DNA of 62,000 nt from Zygnema cylindricum (GCA_037447655.1 JBBHKE010002193.1:1-62000), one strand, 5' to 3'. Counted from the first letter of the stretch, positions 48,226 to 59,349 are shown. Numbers and translations: made by a program. Notes: generated by a model from the letters alone, not told the origin.

Positions 48226-51200
48226 TGAGGATACAAAATGAAGCCGTGACTCTCGTCGGAGATTCTGTGTAAAAAATTGGTCCATAGTAACAAAAACATA
48301 AACAAATAAATAAATAATAATAGAAATAATGGAAATAAAACACATAACATCAATAGATTAAAAGAAGTAACAAAAGTTTACATTGAAAATGTGAAGACTT
48401 TTTTGAACGTCCCTTCTCAATTTTTCCATATCTTAACATGAAGTATAATAGGAGAAGAAGTATAATAGGAGAAGTATAACAGGAGAAGCATAATAGAAGT
48501 ATAATAGGAGAAGTATAATAGGAGAAAAAGTATAAGAGGAGAACTATAGTAGGAGAAGCATAATAGAAGTATAAAAAGAGAAGCATAATAGAAGTATAAC
48601 AGGAGAAGTATAATAGGAGAAGAAGTATAATAGGAGAAGTATAATAGGAGAAGTATAATAGGAGAAGTGTAATAGGAAAAGTATAGTAGGAGAAGTACAA
48701 TAGGAGAAGTATAACAGGAGAAGAATAATAGAAGTATAATAGGAGAAGTATAATAGAAGTATAACAGGAGAAGCATAATAGAAGTATAATAGGAGAAGTA
48801 AAATAGGAGAAGAAGTATAAGAGGAGAACTATAATAGGAGAAGTATAAAAGGAGAAGAAGTATAAGAGGAGAAGTATAACAGAAGAAGCATATTAGAAGT
48901 ATAATAGGAGAAGCGTAATAGAAGTTTAATGGGAAAAGTATAATAGGAGAAGTATAATAGGAGAAGTAGTTACGGAAAAAACAAAAAAAAATGTGAAAGA
49001 TTCTAGAATTTTACGACGGTCGTACCTTTGTTCCATGAGTACGGATTCTGTTTTAGGGCAGTTCCGGAACTGTTTTTTAGTCTAAAAAGAAAAAAAACAA
49101 AAAAAAAAAACCTCAGACCATTAATTAGTGTGGTTAATTTTGTCTTTTTTCTGTTTCTTTTTCTTTTCTGGTGCCATTATTGCTTATCCACACTACTTTT
49201 GGTCACAATTCGTCAAATTGAGGGAATTCTAAAATATTTGCTGTTTTGAACCAAAAACAACAAAAATATTAAAAAAAAAATGTTGTTCTATCCCTCTCTT
49301 TCCTCTCTGCCCCATCGCCTCCTCTCTGCCCCTCTGCCACTCTCCCCCTTTCTCTCCCTCTCCCGCCCTCTCTCTCTCTCCCTCTCTCTTCCCTCTCCCC
49401 CTCTCCCCCTCTCCCTCTCTCTCTCTCTCTCCCCCTCTCCCCCTCTCCCTCTGTCCCTCTCTCCCTCTCAACCTCTTCCCCTCTCCACCCCTTCCCCTCT
49501 TTCCCTCTCACCCTCTCTCCCTCTCCATCTCTCTCCCTCCCACTCCCCTCTCCCCCGCTCTCCATCTTCCCTCCCACTCCTTCCTCTGCCTCCCTCTTCC
49601 CAGCTCTCCATCCTCCCTCCCACTCCCACCTCTCCCTCCCTCTCGCCCCCTCTCCTCTCCTCTCCTCTCTCCTCTCCTCTCCTCTCCTCTCCTCGCCCTC
49701 GCCCTCGCCCTCGCCCTCGCCCTCGCCCTTGCCCTCGCCCTCTCCCCTCTCCCTCTCCTCCTCCCCCCCCTCTCTCCCCCCCTCTCTCCCCCCCTCTCTC
49801 CCCCCCTCTCTCCCCCCCTCTCTCCCCCCCTCTCTTCCCCCCTCTCTCCCTCCCGCTCTCCCCCCCCTCTCTCCCCCCCTCTCTCCCCCCCTCTCTCCCT
49901 CCCTCTCTTCCCCACTCTCTCCCACTCCCCCTCTCATTCTCCCCCTCTCCCCCTCTCTCTCCCTCTCTCCCTCTCCCCCTCTCCCTCTCCCCCCCTCCCC
50001 CCCTCTCCCCCTCCCTCTCCATCCCTCCCTCTCCCTCCCTCTCCCTCCCTCTCCCTCCCTCTCCCCTCGCTCCCGCTCTCACTCCCTCTCCCTCTCCCTC
50101 TCCCGCTCCCTCTCCCTCTCCCTATCCCTCTCCCTATCCCTCTCCCTCTCCCTCTCCCTCTCTCTCGCCCTCTCCCTCTCTTAAATTGAGTTTCCGGAAA
50201 TGTTTTTATCTGGAAAAGAAATGATACGGCTAACTAGTGTTAATGTACTTATTTTTCTATGTTTCTTTTTTTTTTTTTTTTTTTTTTTTGGTGTCATCAC
50301 TGCCTATGCACATTAATTTTGGTCTCTAAAAGGAATTCCACAATAATTCCTTTTTTGGACTGAGAAAAAAGGCTAAAAAGACCTTGAAAGAAATAAAAAA
50401 ACTTGGAACAAAATAAAAACAAGAAATTGAAAAAATAACTATGAGGTAAATTTAGTTCGAGAATGAATTTCTACGCCTTCTTAAAAAAAAAGTGATGGGA
50501 ATCACCTCCAAGGCCCATTCTCTGCGAGGAAGCCCGCCCCAAGAGAGGAGCATCCAGGCCCTGAAAACCAAAATACTCGATATCAGATATAAGGTTCAGG
50601 CATAAACACTGAAAGTTGAACATTGGAGGAAAACGTTAGGCATTGGAATTGACATTGAACATTGGACACTGGATATTAGACATTGGACATAGGATATTTG
50701 ACATTGGACATAGGACGTTTGACATTGGGTATTTGACATTGGACATAGAACATTGGACACTACATTGGACATTGGACATAGGACATTGGATATTAGACAT
50801 TGGAAACTGAAAATTGGACATTGGACATTGAAAATAGGACATTGGACATAGGATATTAGACATTGGATATTGGACATTGGACATAGGACATTGGACACTA
50901 CATTGGACATTGGATATAGGACATAGGATATAGGACATAGGACATTATACATTGGACATAGGACACTGGACATTGGACAATGGACAATGGACATTGGAAT
51001 GATGGAAATTGAGCATTGGACAATGGACATTGGATACTGAACATTGGAAATCGGACATTAAGAATTAATATCGGGCATTGGACAATAGAAATCGGGAATT
51101 TGACATTGGATTTTGGAAATTGGAAATGGGACATTGGACATTCGCCAAGGAATCACATTGGAAATTGGACATTCACAAGGGACATTCTAGTTGGAACAAA

Positions 51201-52133
51201 AAAAAGAAAAATGAAACAACCGGACATCAGCGGACATTACCATTGGAAACTGGAAATTAGACATTGGATAAGATACATTAAACATTGCACATTAAAAATA
51301 AAAATTTAGAATCTAAATTGAAGATGGGACATTGATATATATCGGACATTGGACATTGGGACATCGGCACATTAGAGAATGAAAATAAAACAGAATTTAC
51401 ATTAGACATCAAACATCAGGCAAAAAAGGTTAAAATAAAATAAAATTCCAGGATCTAATGATTCACATTGAATACAAAAATGTAAAAAATGAAAATTGCC
51501 TAACAACGAAAATTGATTAAGCATCTCCAGAATCTCCATTTGGAATTTCACAATCCAGGCTTGAGCCTAAAAAATCATGAACTTAATCACTGTGGAATAT
51601 AAAAAATTCAAATTTTGCTTGCTGAACCTCGAAAATAACCATTTCAAGAAGGCAGTTAGATATTGAAACATTGAAATCTGAACATTGAAAGATCTAAGGT
51701 TGAAATTCAACACTAAAAACTCATAATTGGTCAATTATGAGCTTTAGATGGTAGACAATAGGTCAATTATCAGTAATAATACCTGCATTTTTCTATTTTT
51801 TATTTATTTTTTTCTTTTTGAATGTGACATTTAAAATCAGATTCCTTCCTCTTATTCGTCCTCACCTCCATTGAGCCATAAAACAAGCGGCTTTTTTGTC
51901 GCGTTCCCCTGCGCCTCCGCAAACGCGTAGTAAAAGTATTTTTGAGTGCCGGGCAGTTTCACATATCCCGCGTACTGCGCGAATTTAACTTTTTGCGGCT
52001 GCCCGGGCCAACCGTTGGGCAGAAGATCCGCCGCGCTCCCAAAAGCACGCGAAAAACCTTCAAGGAAAAACGTCAGCGTTACGAATGTCACGAATCCATA
52101 ACTAGTCGCGAAAACGTGCGAAAGTTGCGCCAT
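40750..52133 (-). CDS. Serine carboxypeptidase (peptidase S10), 11 exons
   Basis: Exons in gene order: 51866-52133, 50506-50560, 49026-49081, 48014-48106, 46952-47044, 45859-46043, 43319-43437, 42058-42132, 41575-41664, 41181-41289, 40750-40926; together 1320 nt, 439 residues, no frame break. Residues ~1-33 form a hydrophobic signal peptide, implying entry to the secretory or vacuolar route. S10 landmarks: LNGGPGCSS (~87-95), [23 protein letters not shown] with Ser186, [21 protein letters not shown] with the catalytic Asp, GAGHFVP with His402. The protein should remove C-terminal residues or act as an acyltransferase, as some plant relatives do; sequence alone does not decide. It is slightly short: the helical region usually found after the IIGNAYMD segment is brief, so a small exon in intron 6 could be missed. 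The exon structure is inferred from splice sites and from the parallel copy. Confidence 0.86.
41340..41510. repeat. GA-rich tract in intron 9
   Basis: GAGAGGGA simple sequence; pyrimidine-rich on the gene's own strand, matching 23275-23460 of copy 1. Confidence 0.8.
42300..43300. repeat. Degenerate minisatellite in intron 7 (~1 kb)
   Basis: Many variants of GAAATTGGTGTGAAATTGG, irregular 10-13-bp units. It nearly fills intron 7. Copy 1 holds a shorter form at 21905-22290. Confidence 0.85.
43510..43820. mobile_element. MITE in intron 6 split by another MITE
   Basis: Left end CATCGTGTATCTCTATTAG and the family body (TTTTCTCCGTGCACAC, AAGTGGCAAAAA). The right end is interrupted by the element at 43625-43806 and resumes as GTTATACCGGTG ending at 43820. 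Confidence 0.6.
43625..43806. mobile_element. MITE nested in MITE, 182 bp
   Basis: Ends CACCACTCGTCGTTATTAG and the inverse ACTAATGATGAGCGGTG, flanked by TA. A related copy is at 55134-55334. Confidence 0.7.
44470..44585. repeat. CCCT/CCTT microsatellite
   Basis: Uninterrupted pyrimidine run in intron 6 of copy 2, on the non-coding strand of the gene. Confidence 0.85.
44880..45190. repeat. GA-rich tract in intron 6
   Basis: Purine-rich simple sequence, pyrimidine-rich on the sense strand of copy 2. ORFs on either strand here are composition artefacts. Confidence 0.8.
46370..46600. repeat. TGATGTTT repeats in intron 5
   Basis: Units such as TGATGTTTGATGTTTTATG repeat for about 230 bp in intron 5. 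Confidence 0.85.
47045..47340. repeat. GA-rich tract next to exon 5 acceptor
   Basis: Purine-rich on the plus strand, hence a 300-bp polypyrimidine run on the sense strand ending at the exon 5 acceptor. Copy 1 has a short CTCTCC run in the same place (19545-19575). Confidence 0.85.
48440..48985. repeat. AGGAGAAGTATAAT minisatellite in intron 3
   Basis: About 13-15-bp units (AGGAGAAGTATAATA and variants) fill most of intron 3. Intron 3 does not exist in copy 1 because exons 3 and 4 are lost there. Confidence 0.9.
49290..50190. repeat. 900-bp CT/CCT microsatellite in intron 2
   Basis: Almost pure pyrimidine (CTCTCC, CCCTCTCT, CGCCCT at ~49693-49740). Produces several long overlapping ORFs of Ser/Pro/Leu or Arg/Glu/Gly on both strands, which I reject as genes. 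Confidence 0.92.
50610..51400. repeat. GGACATT repeat array in intron 1
   Basis: Hundreds of bases of TTGGACA/TAGGACA 7-mers, with units of 7-14 bp. On the sense strand this is TCCAATG; copy 1 intron 1 has a short TCAATGTTCAATT stretch (18180-18260) of the same kind. Confidence 0.9.
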
Positions 52134-52478
52134 TGGAAGTTCGGCTATTCTCCAACGCTTCGCGCGCCTTTTTTTTTTTTTTCCTTTTTTTTTATAAGCT
52201 CCGATGAGAAGATGTGTCTTTTTTAGAAGTTTTTTGTCTTTTTCTCGCGGTTTCTTTCTCTATTGGCCTTTTCTCTTCCTTACAGCGAATAAGATCTTTT
52301 TTTGTCGTCGTCATTTTCGGGGAACATAAATGATCTAAAATTTATTAATTCCGTACAGATTGTCAAGCACATGAGTCAGGAGAGCAACGGTCCAGTAATT
52401 CTTTGACCGGATCCGATCACGATTCGCTGGCTATTCATACTTTCCAGCCTGGCGAACGAATATTTGATTCAACCACTA
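52134..52478 (-). promoter_or_regulatory. Promoter region of carboxypeptidase copy 2
   Basis: Upstream of the ATG at 52133, with a TTATAAAA box near 52190-52198 and blocks shared with the promoter of copy 1 (CCGGTCAAAG, CCGTTGC, CTGTACGGAA). Bounded upstream by a MITE. Confidence 0.55.
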
Positions 52479-52698
52479 CACAGTGTATCGCTAATAGTAT
52501 TAATGATTTTATTTTTGCCACTTAATACATCTTTTATCCGTACACGTATGTCCGATTATGGATCTGACGGTTGCCATTGAAAGCTAAGATTCTCACCTTC
52601 CGATTGGCGGTCTCCATGTAACAATCGGACAAGTGTGCACGGAGAAAAACTGTTTTAAGTGGCGAAAAAATTGTTAACATTAGTAGCGATACACGGTG
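52479..52698. mobile_element. Tc1/mariner-like MITE, 220 bp, upstream of copy 2
   Basis: Ends CACAGTGTATCGCTAATAG and AGTAGCGATACACGGTG with TA flanks. The body matches 18372-18588. It lies ~350 bp upstream of the start codon of the intact gene. Confidence 0.8.
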
Positions 52699-52810
52699 TA
52701 ATTTCAATCGAAGCGTTGAAGCGAGACCGCACCAAATTCGTGGCGAGCGCACTTTACTTTTTATGTGCAGTGCGGCAATTAGTGCGATGCACGCCAATCA
52801 TTGTAGACTA

Positions 52811-52905
52811 AGGGCGTGTCCCCATGTAACCGATATTTTGAAACGTTATTTTGGAATTTAGCGCTGATTTTACGGTGTACTTTTCAAAGTGTGCCTATGT
52901 GAATC
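52811..52905. mobile_element. End of a Harbinger-like element
   Basis: GGGCGTGTCCCCATGTAAC after CTAA, then sequence similar to the first ~80 bp of 1533-2244 (TTTAGCGCTGATTT). The other end was not found. Confidence 0.5.
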
Positions 52906-55101
52906 GTTACTTGCGCGTTCATTATTTTGAAACTTGGATCACCAATAATAACTCGTTTGAAGATGGTCTTTCGCCACATGTAATGTATATCAAAAATTTG
53001 CAATATAACAAACCTAAAGTTAGAGAGTAACTTATTATTGTAGGAAAAATTTATGGGATTATATCGTTGACATTTAGGTTTGACAAACAACTCTAGGTTT
53101 TTCGTTGTACAACATGTCATCTTGTAGGACATTATCTACTGTTGACTTTGCCCGTGACATAATGTCAGCATATATTGAGTCCACTTCTAATTCGGCCACT
53201 ATGATTACATGTATAGAATCAAAATATCACATGTCACTAATTGATGGAACCTTAGCATAGACAACACCCCAATACATGAAATAATACATAAATTTAATGA
53301 AAAGACGCTTTGAAAGGTAAATTTAATGAGAAGAAACAACGAAAGGTCAACGATAAAATGTGCCAATTACTTTTATAAATAACAAGGAAAAAATGGTCCT
53401 TTGACAACATCGAGAGGGTATAAGTTAAGAGGGAGTCATGAGGAAGAGTCCCAAGAGTGTTTGTAATTATGTGTTACTCTGCCCTAGTTGCAAACATTAC
53501 AATGGGCCATAAATGACAATTTAAGTCCTCGATGGTCGTCGAAATTCATTTTGTCATACGAGAGTCGTTTGTGAAAAATAGGTTGAAAGCTATCCATATG
53601 GGGACTTAACAAGAATCGTGTATCGGTTGTTTTTTACGTTCTATTGCATGGAAGAGCAACAGTGAATAAAAGTTTCCGGGTGATTTGGCGGTATTGTCTT
53701 GTCCGCTAAGAGATGTCAGCGGCCGAGTAATCACGATTCCACGAGCTTTAAGTGACCTGTGTCACCATGTCCCTTTGTATATACACTATTACCAATAATA
53801 AATAAAAAAGTTAGTCTTAAATTCTGATATACGTTTTGAATTTATGCACTATGCCACAACCAATCACTGAAAAAACTCAATGACAACTCGTGTGACAATA
53901 GGTCAAAGAATAGTGCCAACGGTCGAAATTCGGCAAAGATGGATGTTACAATCGCAATGTTTGAGTAGTTCTTTGGTTGAAAGAAAAAAATCGATATGGT
54001 ACTGTACAAAAGGTCAACTTTGACCCTCCATAACTTACTGCTCAGGGGAGCAAATTCAGAGATTCTTTTTGCTATCGACTCAGGGGAGTCTTGCCTTCAC
54101 AGGGGTGAAGTTGATCAGAGTTTTTGTCTGCCAGGGTGGCAGTTATTTTTGCTTAAACACAAAGGGGTCAGGATTATCCTAGAGGCTTCTTGGAAGCTGT
54201 CCACTCTGAGGACTTATGGAGGTCTCAGAGTTACACATAAAAACAGTTTACCCGTTGTTTTCAGATTTCTCTTTACGGGATGCAACATCTCTTAAAATAT
54301 CAAAACCATTTTTTTTTTTTTACCATTATCTCTACTTAGATTTTTAATTGTTTATTTCGCTCGTCTAAGTTCTTTGATGAACAATTCATTGATCTCTAGA
54401 ACATATCTAACTATGTCAATGGTTGTCAGTTTTTTCAACCATTGTAACTATTGTTTTCGCAATGAAATAGGGCAATTTTCGATTTTACCCTAAAGTGATC
54501 AATGGAAGTTAAGTCCGTGATACAACTCTGGGTTCTGGACAAGAGGAACTAAATAGGGTATCCCATAGCTGACCATAATAAGCTTTCACTGCCTTCGTAC
54601 GAAAAAACCATATTTAAAACCATATATTGTAGTACCTTCTGTATACGATAATGTTTCGTACGTACGTTTTGACATAGCCTTCAACAAGCGACCTGGGACA
54701 CTGCCAAAAAATAGCAACTGTTGCTGAGGACAGCCGTACAATGGAGAGCCCTAAAACGAATATCTGGCAGTCACCAGCCAAGTCTAGTGGACTGTTCCAT
54801 TGTGCGGTCCTTTAGACTGTGTACAAACGACAAAAGTTTATACCATGTTGACCGTCGCTTATGGATTTTCCATTTTGTCTGTGGACTGTTTCCACTTTTC
54901 GGCATTATGAGGCTTCGAAATGGTGTGGTGTTCAGATAATACAGACAAATGTCACGGAAAAGATCCAGCCAGGTGTCGCTTTACGGTACGAAGGGTCGGT
55001 CTGTCATCCGTACATTGGAATAATCTCGGCAGGTGGATTGGATATTCCACAATCTCGTCCACTACAAATCTGTGGTCCACGTCAGTGATATGCCGTACTA
55101 C
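52906..55101. other. Intergenic, nothing recognised
   Basis: About 2.2 kb with only short ORFs. The longest (53996-54295) has no recognisable motif. May be old transposon sequence. Confidence 0.4.
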
Positions 55102-55132
55102 AGTACAGTACAGTAATGTACTGTACTGTACT
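55102..55132. repeat. GTACA/TGTAC palindrome
   Basis: Perfect 14-bp arms (55102-55115 and 55119-55132) around ATG, next to a MITE end. Confidence 0.85.
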
Positions 55133-55133
55133 A

Positions 55134-55334
55134 TCCATCGTTATTAGCGTGAACCGTGAAGGATTTATTATTCTTAGTGCGAAATAAGAAATATAAAATA
55201 CTATTTTAGTGCAAAGAGACGTGGCCACTTTTATTCCAATCCTTAAATAGTGTAGCTCACAATTGCTTATGATTTTCGGCCATAAATGGTTGCGACTGAT
55301 TTAGTGTTATCAATTCTAATAATGATGGGCAGTG
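55134..55334. mobile_element. MITE related to 43625-43806
   Basis: Contains ATCGTTATTAGCGTG near the left, AGTGCAAAGAGACGTGGC in the body, and ATAATGATGGGCAGTG at 55334. Ends are degraded. Confidence 0.6.
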
Positions 55335-55904
55335 TACGGATACCGTGGCTCAACCAAAAAAAATACGTACATATTTTTATTTTATTCAGCCGCCGCAAAG
55401 GATCAAATCAATCATTTAAGTGACGGTCAGTGTCCAGAAATTATCTGACCAAGGATCTCACAGGTGTTCCGTACATCTTAGTTAAATGGCGTGCGCAACG
55501 TGGAAACGCCTACTGGAGGCCTCTCACGTGGATTACGTGAAAATGACTTGAAAGTACACACATATTTGATGTTATAATAAAGACACCCGTACAAACATTA
55601 ATATGTCCTATTGGCACTTACGCGGTCCACTGTAGGAGCCATCAGGACTTCTACGGAGATCCTAAGATCAAACCGAGCTCATAAATGTCGAATATTGGCC
55701 ATTAGGGTAAAGGACAAAATGTCCACGGATTATATTCAACCACAATACAATCATGGAAATTTGTGCCGAGCAAAAGTCCGGCGTGGCACAGTCCTACGCA
55801 TATTTTTTATATTCTGCCTTCGTGTACCGCATATGCGTAACTGTACGAATTACATGTACTTACTGTACGTAGAATTACTAAAGGCGTAAAGGGAATTGCT
55901 AATC
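55335..55904. other. Intergenic, nothing recognised
   Basis: No gene, repeat or motif supported. Short ORF at 55611-55889 lacks motifs. Confidence 0.4.
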
Positions 55905-56160
55905 GCAGAGAGGATTTTTGCTGCGCGCAGGTACAGTAGTTGTCAGAAATTGGACATTTGAAGTACAGTTTCGTACAAGCTACGTACCTTTAAGTTCAGA
56001 TTTGACGGTCAACCAGTCGAACAAATTTGAGTGGCGAAATATTGTAACGGCGGTTAAAAATGTGTCGTGCTTGCGAACGTCGACCGTCATAAAAAAATAA
56101 ACAATTCACACGGCCGGCGCAGGTTTACTGTAACAAAACTGCGGCGGCCACATATAAATA
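55905..56160. repeat. Relic of foldback-element arm
   Basis: Resembles 5240-5490 of the foldback-like element (TTTGACGGTCAACCAGTCG, GTCGACCGTCAT, ACAAAACTGCGGC). Only one arm is seen. Confidence 0.6.
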
Positions 56161-56179
56161 TAATGGCTGCGCGCAGATA

Positions 56180-56627
56180 CACCGCGCATCGTTATTAGTG
56201 TCAACGACACTAATTTGGGTTCTTCAAATTTTGATTTTTTTCCTCAAATAAGATATATGATTTTAATTTTTCCTTGACGTTAATTAAGGTACCGTACAAA
56301 ATAGCGTAAAGGACGAATTACAATAATATCTAAATAGTGTGGTGTACGGTCGATGTCAGACCGTACATAAATGTACCTTTTCAAGTGAAAATTTTACAAA
56401 AAATGAGTTAAATCAGACGCGCACGCATAGGATCGTGCGCTAAAAAAACGGGATTGTTCTGACACGTAAATTAGTCTTACATGTACGGATATTTAAATTT
56501 CACGACGGCGTACGATTTTCAATATTTTGTACAAATATATATATATTAATGTATATAATCATACAGCGAATATTCCATTTTTGTTGTTTCCAAATTAGCA
56601 TAAACGTCGAAATTAGACTACATCTTT
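56180..56627 (+). mobile_element. MITE interrupted by the gypsy LTR
   Basis: Starts CACCGCGCATCGTTATTAG after TA, and is the inverted counterpart of 805-1244. It stops at the gypsy LTR end (56628). The missing ~110 bp should lie beyond the gypsy 5' LTR, outside the window. Confidence 0.7.
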
Positions 56628-57594
56628 TGTAACAGGATCTCCTACCTCTCAGAAAATCCCATTACTACAAACAATTCCAACCACACATTCCACACATTGG
56701 AAAATACACATCCACATTGGAAAACACTCACATAAGGATAACTTTAAATTAGAAGAAGCTTTTGTCCACATAACATTAGCTTGGTCTCTTACCCTCGTGG
56801 CTCAACCCTTCAATTTAAAGTGTTTCCTCTACTCTCCACTCTTAATAATTCTATCTCTTAACTACTAAAACACTATTTAGTTAGTAAGAGATTCCAATGC
56901 AAAAATGCCTTTTCTCCAATTTGGTATTAATCGCTCAGGACCAAGATCAGCTGGAATTTCCACAAACTTCTCCAAAGGAAAAGATGTCTACTCTCCCCTT
57001 ACACTTCACTATTTATCCATCATCGCCCTGGACTCGCCAGGCCAGAGTCAATGCTCCGTTTTAACAGGCTTTTACCTGGGCCAATCATTGATCAGCAAAG
57101 ACTCAGACTGACCAATGCAAAAACGTGCGAAATCTCTTACTAACTACTTAGCACTTTACTAACCAATCAAACGTTACGTTTCAATACGTAACATTTACGT
57201 GCAAAAGTGCGCGCCAAACGAAACGCGACTTCGCACGATCGTGCGTAACAAATTTCGCACGCGAAACTTCCTACAAAATTCCTTTAAGTAAAAGTGACGT
57301 TTCGTACTAAAATTTGTACGAAACGAAGCACCGTGCATACTAAACGTTTCGTTAGAACTTTATGAAACGTACACGCGTAATTTCGGTACTAATTTGACCC
57401 TTAACCCGTTTCAATGATACCCACTTGTTATTTAGACCCCACGCTGTCACCTAAATGCACCCATCACTATAACTTTTAAAATATAACTCCAAATAGCGTG
57501 ATTCTTTTGCGGACGTCTACCGAATTTAGTACTCTATAATCATAACACCTAAATACCCCTTTATAAACAAGTTCGATCCGCTATTGCTGTTACA
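56628..57594 (-). repeat. 3' LTR of gypsy element, ~967 bp
   Basis: On the minus strand it starts TGTAACAG after a purine-rich AAGGATGGGA and ends CTGTTACA, an 8-bp inverted terminal match. Its last 219 bases are repeated in the other orientation at 1-220. Inside, GTTAGTAAGAGATT occurs inverted at about 56879 and 57145, perhaps an older MITE within the LTR. Confidence 0.75.
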
Positions 57595-57642
57595 TCATCC
57601 CATCCTTATTTTTAACTAACCTCAGTTAAACACATTTAATTC

Positions 57643-59349
57643 TCAAGACGGGACTTCTATATTATTATCCCTCCAATACCTCTGTAAAAACTCAAAATTT
57701 TTATCCTCTAAAGTCAACTCATCCTCAGGCCTTCCTAGATAATGCACTTGCCAGAATATAGTATCACCAACCTTAAACCGTTGACCAACCCAATCTATTA
57801 CCCATCTGTGGACTTCAGGTTCTATAATTATTGAGGGATCCAATTCCAGTTCTCTTTCTGTTGGTCGAAGATTCGCTGGTTTCAGTTGGCTAATGTGTAT
57901 TATTGGATGAATTTTTGTTGAAGGCGGAAAGTCCAATTTGGCAGCAACTGACGATATCATCTCGATTACAGTAAATGGTCCAATGTACTTAGGGGCAAAT
58001 TTCCCCGTAGGATCCGATTGTCCCTTAATCTTGCACCTGTAATGAGTTGTAGAAAGCCAAACCTTGTCACCTGTGCGTAACACCCAATCACCCCGTTTGC
58101 GGTTAGCATTTAATTCTTGCCTCCTTTGTGCCTCCACTAATGAATCCCGGACAGTTTTCCAAATTGTTTGAATGTATTCCCAAAACTCTGTTCCAGAACC
58201 CCTATTCTCTTGAGTGACCCCTGTTATTAAGTCCAATGCTTCTCTAGGTTGGTATCCGTTTGCAACTTTAAATGGCGAGAATCTTGTACTTGCATGTTTA
58301 CATGAATTGTATGCAAATTCCATTAATGGCAGTTTAGATTCCCATGTGTTCTGAACTCCACTGCAAACAGTCCTAAGCATTTCTTCTAGTGTACGGTTCA
58401 TCCTTTCTGTCTGTCCATCTGTCTGAGGATGATAAGCGGTACTCATTTTCAATTCAGTGCCTAAATTTTGCAGCAATTCTTTCCAAATTGCAGATGTAAA
58501 TTTAGAATCCCTATCACTGACTATAGACAGGGGAACTCCATGATGTCTGACCACGTTGTCAAAATATAACTTTGCAATATCTACAACTCAATGAGTAGTT
58601 TTGCAAGGGATAAAGATTGCCATTTTACTGAACCTATCGACTACGACCATGATACTGTCATTTCTTCTAGATGTAGCTGGTAACCTGACAATAAAATCCA
58701 TACTGACAGATTCCCATGGTCTTTCGGGGATATCTAAAGGTTTTAAAAGACCTATAGGTTTCTGGTTACTAGGTTTACTCTGTTGGCAAGGGACACAACT
58801 TTCCACGTGTTTCGACACCTCCTTTGCCATCCCTGGCCAAAACAATCTACTCTGCAACCGACTAAGAGTTTTATCTCGACCAAGATGTCCTAAATGCTCA
58901 TGGGCTTCCTGTAAAAGTTGTTTTCTCAAGTCTCCCATTTCAGGAATGCATAACCTATCCCCTGTTCGCAAATACAGTAAACCATCTTCTATTCTAAAGT
59001 TTTTGACATGCCTCTCATTCAGTGGGTCAGAATTCCCTCCCAAAATATTCTTGCAAATCACAACAAAATAAGGATCTTTATCATAACCATATCTAACTGT
59101 ATCCAAAAACAATTCATCTTGAACCATAACACTTATTTCAAAACATCTACTTAATTGATCTGCGACTACATTTGTTTTCCCAGGAATATGTTTGACATTA
59201 AATTTGAAATATGCTAATTTTTGCATCCACCTAACCTGTCTGCCAGTCATAATCTGCGCATCACTTAATCTCTGTAAATAAGAGAGTGCTTTATTATCAC
59301 AGTGAACTGTAAATTCTTTATTATGCAAATAACAACGCCATTTCACCAA
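57643..59349 (-). pseudogene. Gypsy RNase H end, integrase, chromodomain-like tail
   Basis: Open from [12 protein letters not shown]. Integrase has the HHCC zinc site (HEHLGHLGRDKT with CVPCQQSK), core acids in SMDFIV, SDRDSKF and PQTDGQTERMNRTLEE. One in-frame TGA at 58588-58590 follows CKTTH. The C-terminus (HPIIHISQLKPA, then WQVHYLGRPEDELTLE) resembles the chromodomain of chromoviruses, which directs insertion to heterochromatin. Stop at 57643. Confidence 0.87.

Noticed and set aside
49268-50224. Long ORFs on both strands in the CT tract (up to 314 codons).
   Set aside because: They overlap in several frames, are only Ser/Pro/Leu or Arg/Glu/Gly, and lie in an intron of a well-supported gene; stop-free because of base composition.
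53996-54295. 99-codon ORF between MITEs.
   Set aside because: No recognisable motif, no neighbours, length within chance for this base composition.
1-56846. Giant transposon bounded by inverted repeats at 1-1244 and 56180-56846.
   Set aside because: The repeats resolve into a gypsy LTR end plus a dispersed MITE, each with its own boundaries and different junctions (498 bp of other sequence on the left, direct interruption on the right). The gypsy ORFs continue outward on the right as an ordinary element.
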